Below, piece by piece: positions 21,341-32,180 of a DNA stretch of 64,000 nt. The stretch is from Siderastrea siderea (lineage: Eukaryota; Cnidaria; Anthozoa; Scleractinia; Rhizangiidae). Numbering within the stretch: position 1 is the first letter of the stretch; each line of letters starts with the position of its first letter. The notes under the pieces were generated by a model. It ran no database searches. It saw only the letters and a list, made by a program, of their open reading frames with translations, and was not told the DNA's origin. The DNA lies in NCBI GenBank assembly GCA_964030785.1, contig OZ034967.1:56457265-56521264 (forward strand), read 5' to 3'. The position numbers and the translations under genes are program-made.

Positions 21341-21484
21341 ATTATTTGCCGGCCTTGGTCGGTCCGTATTGAGAAAAACTGTGCCCTCGGTCTTGAGCAC
21401 GGCCCTCGGCCTGCGGCCTCGGGCCGTACTCAAGACCTCTGGCACAGTTTTTCTCAATACGGACCTCCCGGCCGGCAAATAATA
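21341..21484. mobile_element. 144-bp palindromic MITE nested in the 2.6 kb element
   Basis: ATTATTTGCCGGCC at the left faces GGCCGGCAAATAAT at the right. Arms of ~65 bp continue with GGTCCGTATTGAGAAAAACT and a central CGGCCCTCGGCC / GGCCTCGGGCCG hairpin. It is followed by a TA run, compatible with insertion at a TA. It is very GC-rich and non-coding, in an AT-rich setting. Confidence 0.8.
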
Positions 21485-22148
21485 TATATATATCCTCTTT
21501 CAGAATTGCTAAGCGTAATTAAACCGCTGGAGATGTATCTGTTGGACGCTAGTAACGCCATAAGACAATGGATGTGCAATATTTTAAAACTCCAAGCAAT
21601 TCTATTTCTAGAACCACAACAATAAAAGAGGAGTTAAAACGACAGCGCAAGAAGCCGTAGCTTCCACTTGACCAAAGGCGACTGCAATAGTCTCAGAATA
21701 CCTTAGATCCTTTAGACACTCTATACGACATCCGCCGGCGATAAAGAAAGTTACATGTCTTGCACATAACCGCAAGCAAACATCTAATCGCGGGCTTAGA
21801 AACTTGGCATCCTTTTAGGGAACATCACTCTTTTAAGCGGCTTTAAGGAATCTTGCAATTAATCTGAGCCCAAAAAGCTAACTAATTGCCAAAGAGCTAG
21901 CACACAAAACGGCACAAAGACTTGAAACGGCTCCAAGAACGTAACATAAAACCCTCCATACAGTATATATCACAGCTTGAGTGTGCCCTCCAGGTCAATC
22001 ACACAATTTGCCGGCACAATCGTGTCGCCTTTAGACCATCTTTATCAAAAGGACAAGGCTGTTACGAATGTACTTAAAGCTTTATTTTGATGGCTAGAAT
22101 AACTTAAGCGACTAGCGGGAGTCGTGTTTGGCCTGTCATTTTACATAC

Positions 22149-22524
22149 TATCAACTTCGTCTTCAGTTAGGGTGTTTTTCGCTTTTCGCTCCCGGGTTGT
22201 TGGTTTTGAGGTCGAAGCCCTTGACTTTCGATTCCTTGTTGCCACTCTACTTGGCCTTTTACTTTTGCTTCCTTCGTCTTCTGAGATTTCTCCAGAGCTG
22301 CAGCTCCCTTGAGTTTCAGTATCGGCCTCATCCCTCGCGATCTCGAGCTCACTGCTGCAGTCAACTTCGTCGTCCTCGCTTGAACTTTCCGCACAGTTAG
22401 GCTCTAAAACAAATCTTGACGGACGATTCTTTCGCAATCTGCGTTTTCCTACAACCAATACTTCCTTAAACTCACGTTCGTCTACAAAACGTACACAAGC
22501 CCCGCTTCCCGCGTGTTCCGCCAT
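22149..22524 (-). CDS. Probable first exon of an unrecognised acidic/basic nuclear-type protein
   Basis: The ATG at 22524 lies in the context AAAATGGCGG. It opens an uninterrupted frame (125 codons to the donor) with a basic patch (KRRLRKNRPSR, about residues 27-37), then an acidic serine stretch (SSSEDDEVD, and EISEDEG near 80-86), then another basic segment (SKSKRPSRVATRNRKSR). Codon-like composition and low complexity resemble the disordered N-terminus of a nuclear or transposon-encoded protein. The frame stops at 22141-22143, but the sequence A|GTATGT at 22149/22148 is a good donor, so splicing is likely. No downstream exon is recognisable. It lies just inside the right end of the 2.6 kb element, so it may belong to that element. 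Confidence 0.45.
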
Positions 22525-22741
22525 TTTGTTTGAAGGTCAATTCGCGACAATCGCGAAGCCAGTGCGTGGGAATGAGCTCAGATGTCAACGCGGCTAAAAT
22601 TCATGACATATGATTGGCTATTTTGTAACCCTCATGGGGGTACCGGATCTGGGAGGAGATCTAAAAATAACTTGAGAGGGATTAGGATGGGGATAGGGCC
22701 AGTATGGGAGATTAACTCTCTTACTCCTTTATCCTCTCTTG

Positions 22742-23923
22742 ACGTCAGCGATGTTTTGATCTTTAGACAGGAGAGTGATAAGTTTGGCATTTTTGGTAGA
22801 AAACCTTCTGCACATGGACGAGATCTTTGGCTGTCGTATGCTTTGGCAGGATGCATTTATTTGATCGGAGAATTCTTGAGCCTATATATCAGACAAGTCG
22901 ATCCTTCTTAGATCTGATGAGTGATGTTTCATACGATTCTCTTCTTGGTGCAATTCGATCACTCTTGGTGTTAATTTTTTTAAAAGTTTTATTCTTTTCC
23001 AAATTTCAAGTAAAAGGAAAAATTTTAAAGGGTATAATTAAACTAATTCACGGTTATATATATATATTTTTTTGCATTTTGTTCACAAATTGTTACGTGG
23101 CAAAATTCAAGTTTTTTTTGCCACAAAACTTCCAAACTAAAACAAGCGTTTCTGTATTTTCGTTTACAGCAAAATATCGGTTTTACAAATTATATCTGTA
23201 CCGGCTTAAAATGTTAATTTCTGGACATCTCTCATGGCTCCAAACTGCTTTGGAAAATGATTTAATAATGCTTTTACTAATGTAAAAACAGTTTTCATTT
23301 GAGTCAGACCGGCCACCCTTAAGCATTTCCCAAAGGCTCAAGGAATGATTTTGGTTTCGGTGTTCAGTGTGAAATATTTGTTTAGAAGGCCTCAATGGCC
23401 ACAGTAATGCAGATTTACTGTGCTGTAAAAACCAGTGGTTATTAAGTGACTGTCAGTTCGAACTTTCGAGACGTGGTAAAATTTAAACCCTCTCTTTTTG
23501 GAGGAATAAAACGTTGTTTGGCCAGGTACAACAAAAGCTTATATAATTAGCTAAGATTTTCGGTGGTTCTTAGTGTGAGGTAATCTTGGGCAGAAATAGC
23601 TTAGAGTGTCCTGGTTTTTGTGGGTTTTTGGTTTTAAGGGAATGTCCTCAATACCAGGATACGCCTGTGGCGTTTTCTTTTATAATGTCATAATAAACGA
23701 GTATATTATGATATGGGATACGTTGGTGAACAAATCTAACAGCGTTAGTTTACCCAATTACCTACACAAAACGCGTAAAACTACCTTTAGTTAAATGTCT
23801 ACCCTAAGTTCCCACTTCTTCATCTACAGGCTCTCCATATTGCCTAATATTGTTTTTAATCCATATTCCTTCTATCAATGAAACAAGAGAAATGAACGTG
23901 TAAATATAACTTGACGCACTTAC
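22742..23923. other. Non-coding DNA, distal intron of receptor 3
   Basis: 22745-22810 aligns with 30125-30180 of unit C, marking the right flank of the transposon insertion. The rest is AT-rich with no gene or recognised repeat. Confidence 0.45.
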
Positions 23924-24040
23924 CTTCTAATGGAAAACGATTTTTGGTTGTCCTGTCAAATCTCTGGGCTCATTTGACGGAACGATGAAATGCGTTGCTC
24001 ATTATGAACTTTAAGAAAAGCCATATTTTATACCAGAAAA
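23924..24040 (-). promoter_or_regulatory. Putative promoter and non-coding first exon of receptor 3 (unit B)
   Basis: Minus strand: GGTATAAAATATGG (24021-24034) and GGCTTTTC lead into a ~90-base segment ending ATTAGAAG|GTAAGT (exon end 23924). It aligns with 13823-13930 and 31405-31520. The distance to the receptor 3 ATG is 4.8 kb. The block is conserved although most surrounding sequence is not, which supports a promoter/5' UTR exon. Confidence 0.6.
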
Positions 24041-24085
24041 AACACATTAGCGAGGGAGATTTGTTTGCAGTGTATGAAACTGATT

Positions 24086-24305
24086 AAAGCGTCGTTTTAA
24101 TTGCTTGAAGTTTATTCTGACAACAAAAGAAGGATAAAACTTGGGAATCATTAAATTCGGCACAGATGTTGGCATTACGTTTTAGCCAAGAGATTTTAGC
24201 ATTTTATCACGCACTCTAAATTGCACGTATTTTATTCTACTTCCTCGGAATAGTATTTATCCTTCAAAGCCGTTTTATGAGATCACCTACATCGAGAAAA
24301 ATTAA
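24086..24305. repeat. ~220 bp upstream repeat, copy B1
   Basis: Carries AAAGCGTCGTTTTAATTG, TTTATTCTGACAACA, GAAGGATAAAACTTGGGAAT, GCATTTTATCACGCAC and TCACCTACATCGAGAAAA. It is first of a tandem pair in unit B (period 273 bp). Confidence 0.75.
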
Positions 24306-24358
24306 GTTGAAGCTGTTGCGTGAAAGGAAATAAGTTTTTCTGTTGGTGTTGCGTTTTG

Positions 24359-24580
24359 TAAAGCAGCGTTTTAATCACCTGACGTTTATAGTGATGATAA
24401 AAGGGGTATAAAACTTGGGAATTATTTAAATCAACACAGGTGTCAGTGCCGCTACGTTTTCGTGAATTAATAAACATTGTGTCATGTACGAATTGCACGT
24501 TTTTTTCCTATTTCCTTGTTATAGTAATCAACCACAGAAACTGATTTGTGTAGTCATCTTCATGGAGAAAATTAACTATA
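24359..24580. repeat. ~220 bp upstream repeat, copy B2
   Basis: Carries AAAGCAGCGTTTTAATCA, GACGTTTATAGTGATGA, GGGTATAAAACTTGGGAAT, GTGTCATGTACGAATTGCAC and TCATCTTCATGGAGAAAA. It is second of the unit B pair. Confidence 0.75.
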
Positions 24581-24743
24581 CCGAACACAAGTTTTTAAAG
24601 TTGTCTTATAGTCCTGCCGCAAAAGTTTTAATTTGTCAATTTTTATTTCCTACAGGCAAATACGTTTTCCATGATCGCTTATCACGTTTTGTTTGGTTTA
24701 TTTTAATTGTTTGGAGGTCTCAAAGCTGCTCTTTTCTACTGCT

Positions 24744-25620
24744 TTGTAACTGGTTTGATAAAAGTAAGAAATCCACAGAACTGATCTTAGAAATTGCTGA
24801 TCGGATCATTTTAGTTTCAATAAAACATTACAGTTTGGAGCACTAATGGCTGATTCGGGGAGGCACACTTTGGGAATAGATTAATTTATCTCCTTCGAAC
24901 AGAAATTTTGAAGAAATTGTTACAATTAATCTGTATCTTAGCGCATTCCAGCTTTTTTGGGGCAAAAATTAAGCATTAGGCCAAGTTTATCGCCGTCAGG
25001 TACTTAAAACAAAAACTCTAACTAGTAAATAGGTGTTGTTTGGATAAAGCGTGAGACCCTGTTGGGGTGAACATGTCGAGTTCATAGATCGAGCCATAAA
25101 CCTGCAAAACAAGAACAAGACCAGACTGAGTAAACAAGACTTGTCTAATTGAGGATTTTATTACCAGTGGCTAATTTATAAATTTACCAATAGTATACCT
25201 GTCACCTGTCCACTTCGCGCCAAGCAGCGCATGAGGCTGCATCTACAGTATAACTAATTAATTAACTCCCTGAAAAAAGAAAACAGTTTGGACGCGTTTG
25301 CTTTGGGACGAAACTTGTGCGAAAACCAACTTGATCAAAACGTTATGCCGCCCGAAGTTTTTGACGAAACGTTTTTTTTTTAAACAGCGCTCAATAGAAA
25401 GTGGATTTATTAGCTAGGCAAGTTTCATTACTACGACAAATTTGTGGAAGAGAATAGCGCAAGGCTCTATATCGCATATATTTAGCTGAGCACAACTTTC
25501 AACAAGCAGTTTAATTGAATGTTTGATAGTCCAGCATCTGCAAAATCATTCTTCAGATTATCAATAGTACCAACGTCTACTTCATAGCTTCACTGTCGTT
25601 CTTTACGACTGGTGGATGTC
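24744..25620. repeat. Duplicated intergenic block, copy in unit B
   Basis: Collinear with 15040-15870 of unit A without large insertions except around 25200-25260. It is non-coding and supports the ~10 kb segmental duplication. Confidence 0.8.
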
Positions 25621-27399
25621 TTAAAGGTCGATGTAAGCACGAATTTATACTTTTTTCTACGTTATATTGATATCACTCCCACATCAGTTGTTTCATTTGT
25701 TTAAAAAGTGTTTTGTTCCTCCACTCCCTGAAGAAACTAATCCTTTCATTCTGAATAATGCATTTCTGTACCAAGAAGAAGTTGCAACTGAGGCAATGTG
25801 GACAGGACTGCTTCATTTTCTTGGGGGAGAGGGGAGGGAGAAGGTGGGTGAGGGGGGTGAGTGAGAAACTGTTCGAGTCGAAACAGCGTTTTCAACACCA
25901 ATTGTCTTGCATGTGGTTTGTAAACCAAATACAGTAAGGAATTGAATTGATAAAGATATGTAGTAAATGCTCGAGAAAAGTAAGTTTACTTTTTGACTGC
26001 AAAACGAATTTTTTTTTTTATTTAAAGGAAAAAAATTATTACACACTGGTTCAGTCTTCAGTTATTTTATTTATCTGGTACGACCAATACGCACCACCGT
26101 CATTGCTACAATTTAAATAATTAAATTGTGATAAAGACTTGTAACAAAAAACTTTAATTTCTTGTTACAAGTCGTGAATTAATTTTCACATGAATCCAAA
26201 GATTCAAAACCAGAGAATCGGGTGAAGAAGGTGAATGAAAATGAATGTCCTGAGCTTATTATTAACTCATTGTTTAGAAAGCTATCATCTCCCTAACTTA
26301 GTGTACTTAACTTAAACTGTGCATTTTTTTTAAATTTTGTACATCTTATGCCTTTTTTGAACTCGTAATTAATGTGTTTATACTGTTATGTGTTTATCTC
26401 TTTTAAATACAGCCTCGTTATCTACTTACCTTATTCACTCACTCACTCACCCATTCACTTACTTCAGGACTCTGAATGAACCTGACAAGGTGAACTACTT
26501 ATTAAAAGCGGACAATCATAATACTTGTAAGATTGTGGGTAAATATGTACACTTGGAGTTTAAAAAAGGAAAGAGATTCTTAACCATTAGTTTTTAAACG
26601 AATAGTGTTACAGTACATGTTACAAGTTCAAAACTTTTATTGTTACTAGACCAATACCTTCCTTCGAGATTCCGGAGGCAAAATGAAGATATACTGTCAC
26701 TGTTACTGTTACTGTTATTCACTCACTCATTTACTTACTTACTTAATTATGATAACCTACTTTATGTACTTACTAAGTTCACATTTAATTTGTATGTGTA
26801 CATGAGATTAGCTTAAGGCCAGGCGCGACTTCGATGTCTGTGTTTTCTTGTTCTTATCTCTTCATTTTCCTTCTCTCCTTCCCCCTTTCATCGTATTGAC
26901 AACACCTTATTTGGACAGCCATGTTAAATAACGAAAAAACACGAATTATTAACAAGGCTATTTCTATCCATGCCTGTATCAATATTTCTGACACAGGCAT
27001 AGATACAGTATGTCTGATTTCTTTTTACGCAGAAGTCTCCCACCATTCCTGTGCAATGTTGATTTTAACCATGCAAAAAAACAAAAACAAAAAAACAAAA
27101 AAAACAAGAGCCATTCCAAAATATGTCAACATTTTGTGACGTCAGGAAAAGAGAGAATATCTCAAAAGCCGTTCTAAATTTTGTTCCCTTGCGTGCATTT
27201 TTAGCCAAGTATCGGGAAACAAGAATGTTAGAGTGCAGACGAGAATCGGGAATGACGCTCGTGACTCTCGTCTTCACCACTCACCGCTCTTCCGATTTCC
27301 TCGAGTACTCTGCTACCATTGACGAAAAACAAGTCAACGACGTCTATCTGTCAGTAGCTTTTCCATGTTTTGGCCTCGTGTCTTGGAAATATCGCTAAA
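25621..27399. other. Non-coding DNA between units B and C
   Basis: 25985-26125 aligns with 16440-16560. Degenerate ACTC/ACTT tetranucleotide tracts lie at 26418-26466 and 26717-26780, and an AAAAAC-rich tract at 27074-27105. 27120-27400 has open frames on both strands without a recognisable product. No gene is supportable. Confidence 0.4.
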
Positions 27400-27540
27400 A
27401 ACTAATTATGGTTAACAATCTCCTGGATAATTCACTTGGTCTTCGAGGAGCATATCGCATATATGAACGAATTTACTTCGAACCAAAACAGGAAATGTTC
27501 GTGAAATAGCCCCTTAATGAAAATGTTGCCTCAAATCAAC
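27400..27540. repeat. Duplicated 3' flank of receptor 4
   Basis: Pairs with 17855-17990 downstream of receptor 3; see the shared GAACGAATTTACTTCG and CAGGAAAT blocks. Confidence 0.75.
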
Positions 27541-27588
27541 GTATACCTATCACTTTCAGCAGTTCCCAATTCGTGTAAAGAGAACACC

Positions 27589-28641
27589 TTACTGCCTTGT
27601 TTCTTCTAGTGTGCTTGGCTGAGAATACAGTACTCTGTCAGCGGTGTCGACTCTCACCACCCTGGCACCTTTCCCCAGCGCTCTGGGACACATGGCAAAC
27701 AGAATCTTTCGGTAGTGGTGGCGGTAATTTTTGTTGCTCATCCCGTAAATAAACGGATTAACGCAGGTGGAGATGAAAGTGAGAAGTGCGAGGACGTGGT
27801 GAAGCTTTGTATCCAGCTTGGCTTTTCCCGCCCATACGAACACTAAAAAGATCTGGTTTGGGGCGAAGCAAATCATCAAAATGAAGCAAGCAGCGCCAAT
27901 CATTCGGGTAATTTTCCCTTGCAGTTTAGCCTTGCTCTCCGGTGACGCAACTGGGGATTTGTTAGTGTTTATAACCATGTGGATGTATAGACCAATCATG
28001 ACGAGGCAAGGGACGAACACCTTCATTAAAACTTGGAAGCATCCTAATATCGGGCGAAACAGGGAGCCCGGTAAATAAGCTTTGTGTTCGCAGATCTTGT
28101 CGGTGGTTGGATTGTAGCTTTTTTCAATGACACCTGAAGAAGTGAGAGCGAACGACCACACCCAAGATGAGACGACGTAGATAAGGATTCTCTTTTTAGT
28201 GAAGAAGGTGCCGTATTTGTGAGGCTTTACAATAGCAAACCATCGCTCTGCGGTTAAGGCCAGGCTGAGATAAACCGAGAAAACCACAAGTTGGAAGACA
28301 AGCGCACGGCTCCATATCACTCGGCAGAAGATTTCACTTAGGACAGGGTTGGTTGGATAAGGAAACGCGTTACCAAGAACAAAAGCTGGGTTTGTGATCA
28401 GGGTTATGGCGGTCAGCACATCAGCTATAGCCAGGCACAGAATTAACAGGTTGTAGGATTTCTTTAATAGCTTCTTGTCCCAGACGAACACCAGGATTAC
28501 CAACGAGTTTCCTAGGATTGCTATCGTGCTAATGATGGAGAAAGGTACTTGTGTTTCCGTACTGATGCCAGCAACTGTACTGCTCTTGGGAAGACCTGTA
28601 GTTGCTATTGCGTTTGGCGAAATGTTTAAGGTCTTATTCAT
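27589..28641 (-). CDS. Rhodopsin-like (class A) G-protein-coupled receptor 4
   Basis: 350 residues, starting MNKTLNISPN with sequons N2 and N6. Landmarks: N45 (LGNSL), D74, C106 (EIFCRVIW), S122 at the usual sodium-site serine, ERW 132-134, ECL2 C184 (DKICEH), P211, CFAP 258-261 with phenylalanine at the toggle position, and NPFIY 295-299. ECL2 has KSYNPTTDKICEHKAYLPG, closest to receptors 5 and 6. The tail ends in acidic/polar residues after FAMCPRALG. The leader CAAACCAAAGAAACT precedes the ATG, and a TTGCATTATAG acceptor-like site sits ~60 bases before it. The frame is intact throughout and an intact membrane receptor is predicted; ligand unknown. Confidence 0.95.
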   Translation of the reverse strand: MNKTLNISPNAIATTGLPKSSTVAGISTETQVPFSIISTIAILGNSLVILVFVWDKKLLKKSYNLLILCLAIADVLTAITLITNPAFVLGNAFPYPTNPVLSEIFCRVIWSRALVFQLVVFSVYLSLALTAERWFAIVKPHKYGTFFTKKRILIYVVSSWVWSFALTSSGVIEKSYNPTTDKICEHKAYLPGSLFRPILGCFQVLMKVFVPCLVMIGLYIHMVINTNKSPVASPESKAKLQGKITRMIGAACFILMICFAPNQIFLVFVWAGKAKLDTKLHHVLALLTFISTCVNPFIYGMSNKNYRHHYRKILFAMCPRALGKGARVVRVDTADRVLYSQPSTLEETRQ

Positions 28642-29657
28642 AGTTTCTTTGGTTTGCGCTGTATTCCTAAGGAAATGCTCCTCTTCTTGGGCTAAGACTT
28701 TCTATAATGCAAGAATTGAATGTTGTGCGTCAGTTCTGGTAAGTATTTGGTGTCTCTTTGCTTATTTGCTTAACGACATTTGGTTGCACAGCACTGAATC
28801 CTTCAACGGGTTTAGTTCGGGAAAAATTCCAAGTGATAACTGCTGAAACTGAAGATAAGAACATTAGCATTACATTAGTGAATCCGAGAAGAAGATGCCA
28901 CCTTCTTGATAACGGCTACGAAGGGTTAGAGAGGTGGATTGAGTTGTCCAGTGGGGAGTCGGTAAACACCTATGCCCTCTGTATTTCATCACACTGAGAT
29001 GAACAAAGACTGGAGTGACCTCATATCCAGTTTATGTTCAGTTTCTTTAAGGGAACGAGAAACAACCGTTGCAGTGTAGCCAGGTAGGAATCCAGAGGGT
29101 TCCGGGCTAAGGGACAAAAGGAATGGGGCTCTGGAGCTTCATGGCCTCGCTCCAGGGCTCCACTCCGGGCTTCACACCGAATATTTTGGGGCTCCAGAAC
29201 TCCAAAGAACGCATTGTAAACGGTCAGAGAAGTCACAGCAGTGCCATGGATTTATGGTAACATTCGTGTAAGTCTAGTTTTTGAACGATGCAATCTGGAT
29301 GGAGTTTTGAGATATGCTGTTAAAACAACGACAACAACAACAACAACAAAATTAGCTCGATGCCATTGGGGATATTGGCATCGTTTTACCCATTACATGT
29401 TTCTTGTTTGTACTCAATAAATATACTCAATTTGAAGGTTGCATCTTGACTCTGAACAACCAGTTTGAAGGTTGCATCTACGTTTCTGTACCTACCAATT
29501 GAAATGAAGGATCTCCAATGCGTTTCAGCTGAGGAATTACGAATAACAGCAGCCACGTTGATTCTATGTGATTCTAGTTTAATAAAACAGTCTCAATCCA
29601 GCCACAGGTGGCTACCACAGCAAGAGCTTCACTCAGTTTCTGTAGAGTGAAGCTATC
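28642..29657. other. 5' flank / putative intron of receptor 4
   Basis: Contains the acceptor-like site near the start codon, an AACAAC triplet run at 29322-29350, and the unit-shared block starting at 29540. No gene. Confidence 0.45.
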
Positions 29658-29876
29658 CCCGCCCCCCCCCCCCCCCGATGGGATGCTAGTCCATCGCAGG
29701 GTTACCCGGGGGTTACCCCCAGCAGTATATCACTGGCGCCCATTTATACACCTGGCTGGAGGGAGACAATGTGGAGTAAAATTTTCTTGTCTAAGGAAAC
29801 AACACGACCAACCTTCAACCACCGACCTTCAGTAGTGAAGTTTAACGGACTAACTACTACACCACTGAGCTCATGG
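29658..29876 (-). mobile_element. tRNA-derived SINE
   Basis: On the minus strand it begins with an A-box-like AGTGGTGTAGTAGTTAGTC, then GGTCGGTGGTTGAAGG near the expected B box. The body contains TTTTACTCCACATTGTCTCC, CAGGTGTATAAATGGG and TGCGATGGACTAGCATCCCA, ending in a G run (C run at 29660-29677 on the plus strand). This layout is a Pol III-type SINE with a tail shared by several metazoan SINEs. It interrupts a block that is continuous in unit B (19930-19990), so it inserted after the duplication. Confidence 0.75.
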
Positions 29877-31404
29877 ATAAACGCATGAATTTTGTCAACT
29901 TCCCTCAAGGTTTGTCTGGTAAAACTATGCTCTTTCCTCCTTTGGCTGAGGCTAAAATGCTTATTTTTATGGAGGCTGTCAAATTCCTTGATAGCTATTT
30001 TTGAAATGTAGCGTGTAATTTGCCTTTACAGAAATTCAGTTAACTGGCGATAAAGTTTGTAATAAGGTGAAGCCTTTCAAATTCCGGTTTGGCGGCTAGT
30101 TGAAAATTTTATCTACTGGAATTTTACGTAAACCATACTTTGATCGTTAGACAGAAGGCTGATGTGGCTGTTTTGATAAAAAAAAAAGCTTCAGCGGTGA
30201 GCCTGGACTTGGGGGATTGTTTTGCCAGGCTTTATTAGTTTCCTGCTCTCGGTCTCTCAAGCCTATCACATAAAACGAGCAATTAATGTTTTCAACGTTC
30301 AGAGCTGAAAATTTTATCCATATTTTCATAAATGTGTAAAACATAAGCTTAAAATATTTGTAACATTTTGGTTTGCGGGGAAATGCGGGTGCGATAAACT
30401 CTATGGACACATCACGCATTTATTTTTAACGGGTACAAGTCATAATTCATGTTCTCTAAGGTATCTTTCTTTGGTCTGATTGGTGATCTCAGTGTCTTGT
30501 GCGCTCAAGCTCACTAGTTGCTAAAGACAAATTTTCCCGCCTACATTCCCTGGTGCAATTTGGTCCACTTTCGTGTGAAAGATAACACTGCAACACAGCA
30601 AACCTCCCCTCGAATGTGTGTTATATTTCAGCCCTTTATACAGTATCTTTTTCTCAAACGTTCGTGTAATAGAAAACAAACAAATTTATAAAGTGTATGG
30701 GAGAACTAATTCACGGTCAATGTGAACTTTTTTCCTAGAAATGGCGGTAGGTGGCAAAATACAAGCTTTTTTAAACCCACAATTTAAACTTTAGTTCGAT
30801 ATCGGGTTGCAAATTGCAATTGCATCCGCACGGGCACAACCGTTAATAATTTGAACAATTCGCGTGGTTTCAAACTGCATCCAGAGGCTAAAAAACAATA
30901 AAATATAAAATAAAACTCAAAACAAAATAGAAATAGAAAAATCAAACGTTTCTTCCCCTAAAATACGAAATTTTGAACATTTTTGGCTATCTAGGCGTCT
31001 TTGGTATTTTCCATGGTTCCAATTCAGGGCGATGATGGTTTCGGTTTCCAGGAAAAGGTCTATTCAGAAGGCGTTAGTTGCCCTTAGCAACTGGGATCTA
31101 AATTTCATGAAAAGCTAGAGTTTCTCAGTGAAACGTCACCTCAAACGTGCGTAACATGAAATAATAACACCTCTTCTTTAATTTCGGAGTAATAAAATGT
31201 CATTTGGGGTACGAAACCAAGCCCAGCTTCGGAAAAGCAGTTGTATTAGTTTTCACGAATGTTACTTTAAAACAGGCTAGAGCGATACATATCAAGAGCA
31301 AAACCACTTTTGCGTAAGGTTTTTCTTTAGGTACCCATTTATTTTATTCACAGACTCGACCATGTTAACCATTTTGTCCCAAAATGTTTGTTTTACAAAC
31401 TTAC
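29877..31404. other. Putative intron of receptor 4, unit C
   Basis: 30000-30125 aligns with 20000-20130. It is the uninterrupted version of the site where unit B holds the 2.6 kb element. The remainder is AT-rich with no gene. Confidence 0.45.
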
Positions 31405-31520
31405 CGTCTGATGGAAGACTTCCAAATGTCCTCTCCTAATCCTGGGGGCATTTTGCTGAATCGACGAGATGAGTTGTTTATTATAAACTGCACGAAAAGC
31501 TTCATGTAATCCTTGAAAGT
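31405..31520 (-). promoter_or_regulatory. Putative promoter and non-coding first exon of receptor 4 (unit C)
   Basis: Minus strand: AGCTTTTC, a TATA-like GTTTATAATAAAC (31476-31488), then ~70 bases ending CATCAGACG|GTAAGT (exon end 31405). It aligns with the unit A and B blocks and lies 2.8 kb from the receptor 4 ATG. Confidence 0.6.
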
Positions 31521-31628
31521 TGTACTTTGCTACCGAAAAAGATTAGTTTGCTGTCTTGAGAATCAAATGGTGGATAGCCATTGAGTCACCAGATTATCAA
31601 CATGTTAAGACTTGATTAGAAACAAAGT

Positions 31629-31855
31629 ACAGCAGCGTGATTTAAAATAACTCTAATGTTTATAGAGACAAAAAGCAGATAATGAGGCATAAAACTTGGG
31701 AATCATTTAAATCAGCACAGTTGCTGCTGCTAAGTTTTAGCATCATTTATAATGTCGCATCATGCGCGAAATATTCCTTATTCACGATATGGATTTTTTC
31801 TAGTTACTATATCCGTCAGACTGTTTTATGCGATCGTGTAAATCGGGAAAAGTTA
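31629..31855. repeat. ~220 bp upstream repeat, copy C1
   Basis: Carries CAGCAGCGTGATTTAAA, AATGTTTATAGAGACA, GGCATAAAACTTGGGAATCA, a TCGCATCATGCGCGAA block and GATCGTGTAAATCGGGAAAA. It is first of two copies in unit C. Confidence 0.7.
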
Positions 31856-31965
31856 ATTTAAAAAACCCTTAAATTGTTAAGATTAAACTGTTTTGTGAGG
31901 ACAATAAAACGCTTCGGAAAGCTTCTTCTTAAAGTTTCTTAAAGCTACTTGATTAAAACCATTGA

Positions 31966-32180
31966 AAAGCAGTGTTTTGATAACTTGACGTTTACAGTGT
32001 CAACAATTGAGGGATAAAATGTGGCAGTCATTCAAAATCGGTACACTTGTTGCTAGTGAGAATTTGATTAATGCACAAACTGTCTCTCTGTTTCATTGAC
32101 TGTACTCTATCTTGTTCTTCATAATAGCAATGAAAACTGTTTTATGCAGTCTTCTACGTCGATTTTACATTGAGAAAACT
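31966..32180. repeat. ~220 bp upstream repeat, copy C2
   Basis: Carries AAAGCAGTGTTTTGATAA, TGACGTTTACAGTGTCAACA, GGGATAAAATGTGGCAGTCA and TCTTCTACGTCGATTTT. It is the most divergent copy, 337 bp after C1. Confidence 0.65.

Larger units (their letters stand above)
20139..22741. mobile_element. 2.6 kb DNA transposon with ~79-bp inverted ends, non-autonomous or decayed
   Basis: The left end (AGAGAGGATAAAGG...AAGTTATTTTTAG, about 20139-20217) and the right end (CTAAAAATAACTTGAGAGG...CCTCTCT, about 22660-22741) are inverted copies, roughly nine in ten bases alike. The paralogous unit C is uninterrupted here: GGAATTTTACGTAA continues straight into TTTGATCGTTAGACAG at 30118-30155, matching both sides of this block. 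The flanks ACGTAAGCG and ACGTCAGCG suggest a 9-bp target duplication with one change. Inside are coding-like pieces at both ends pointing inwards, a nested palindrome (21341-21484), and no long transposase frame. Confidence 0.7.

Noticed and set aside
29608..29835. 75-codon plus-strand frame with a proline run
   Set aside because: It runs through the C-run and body of a SINE.
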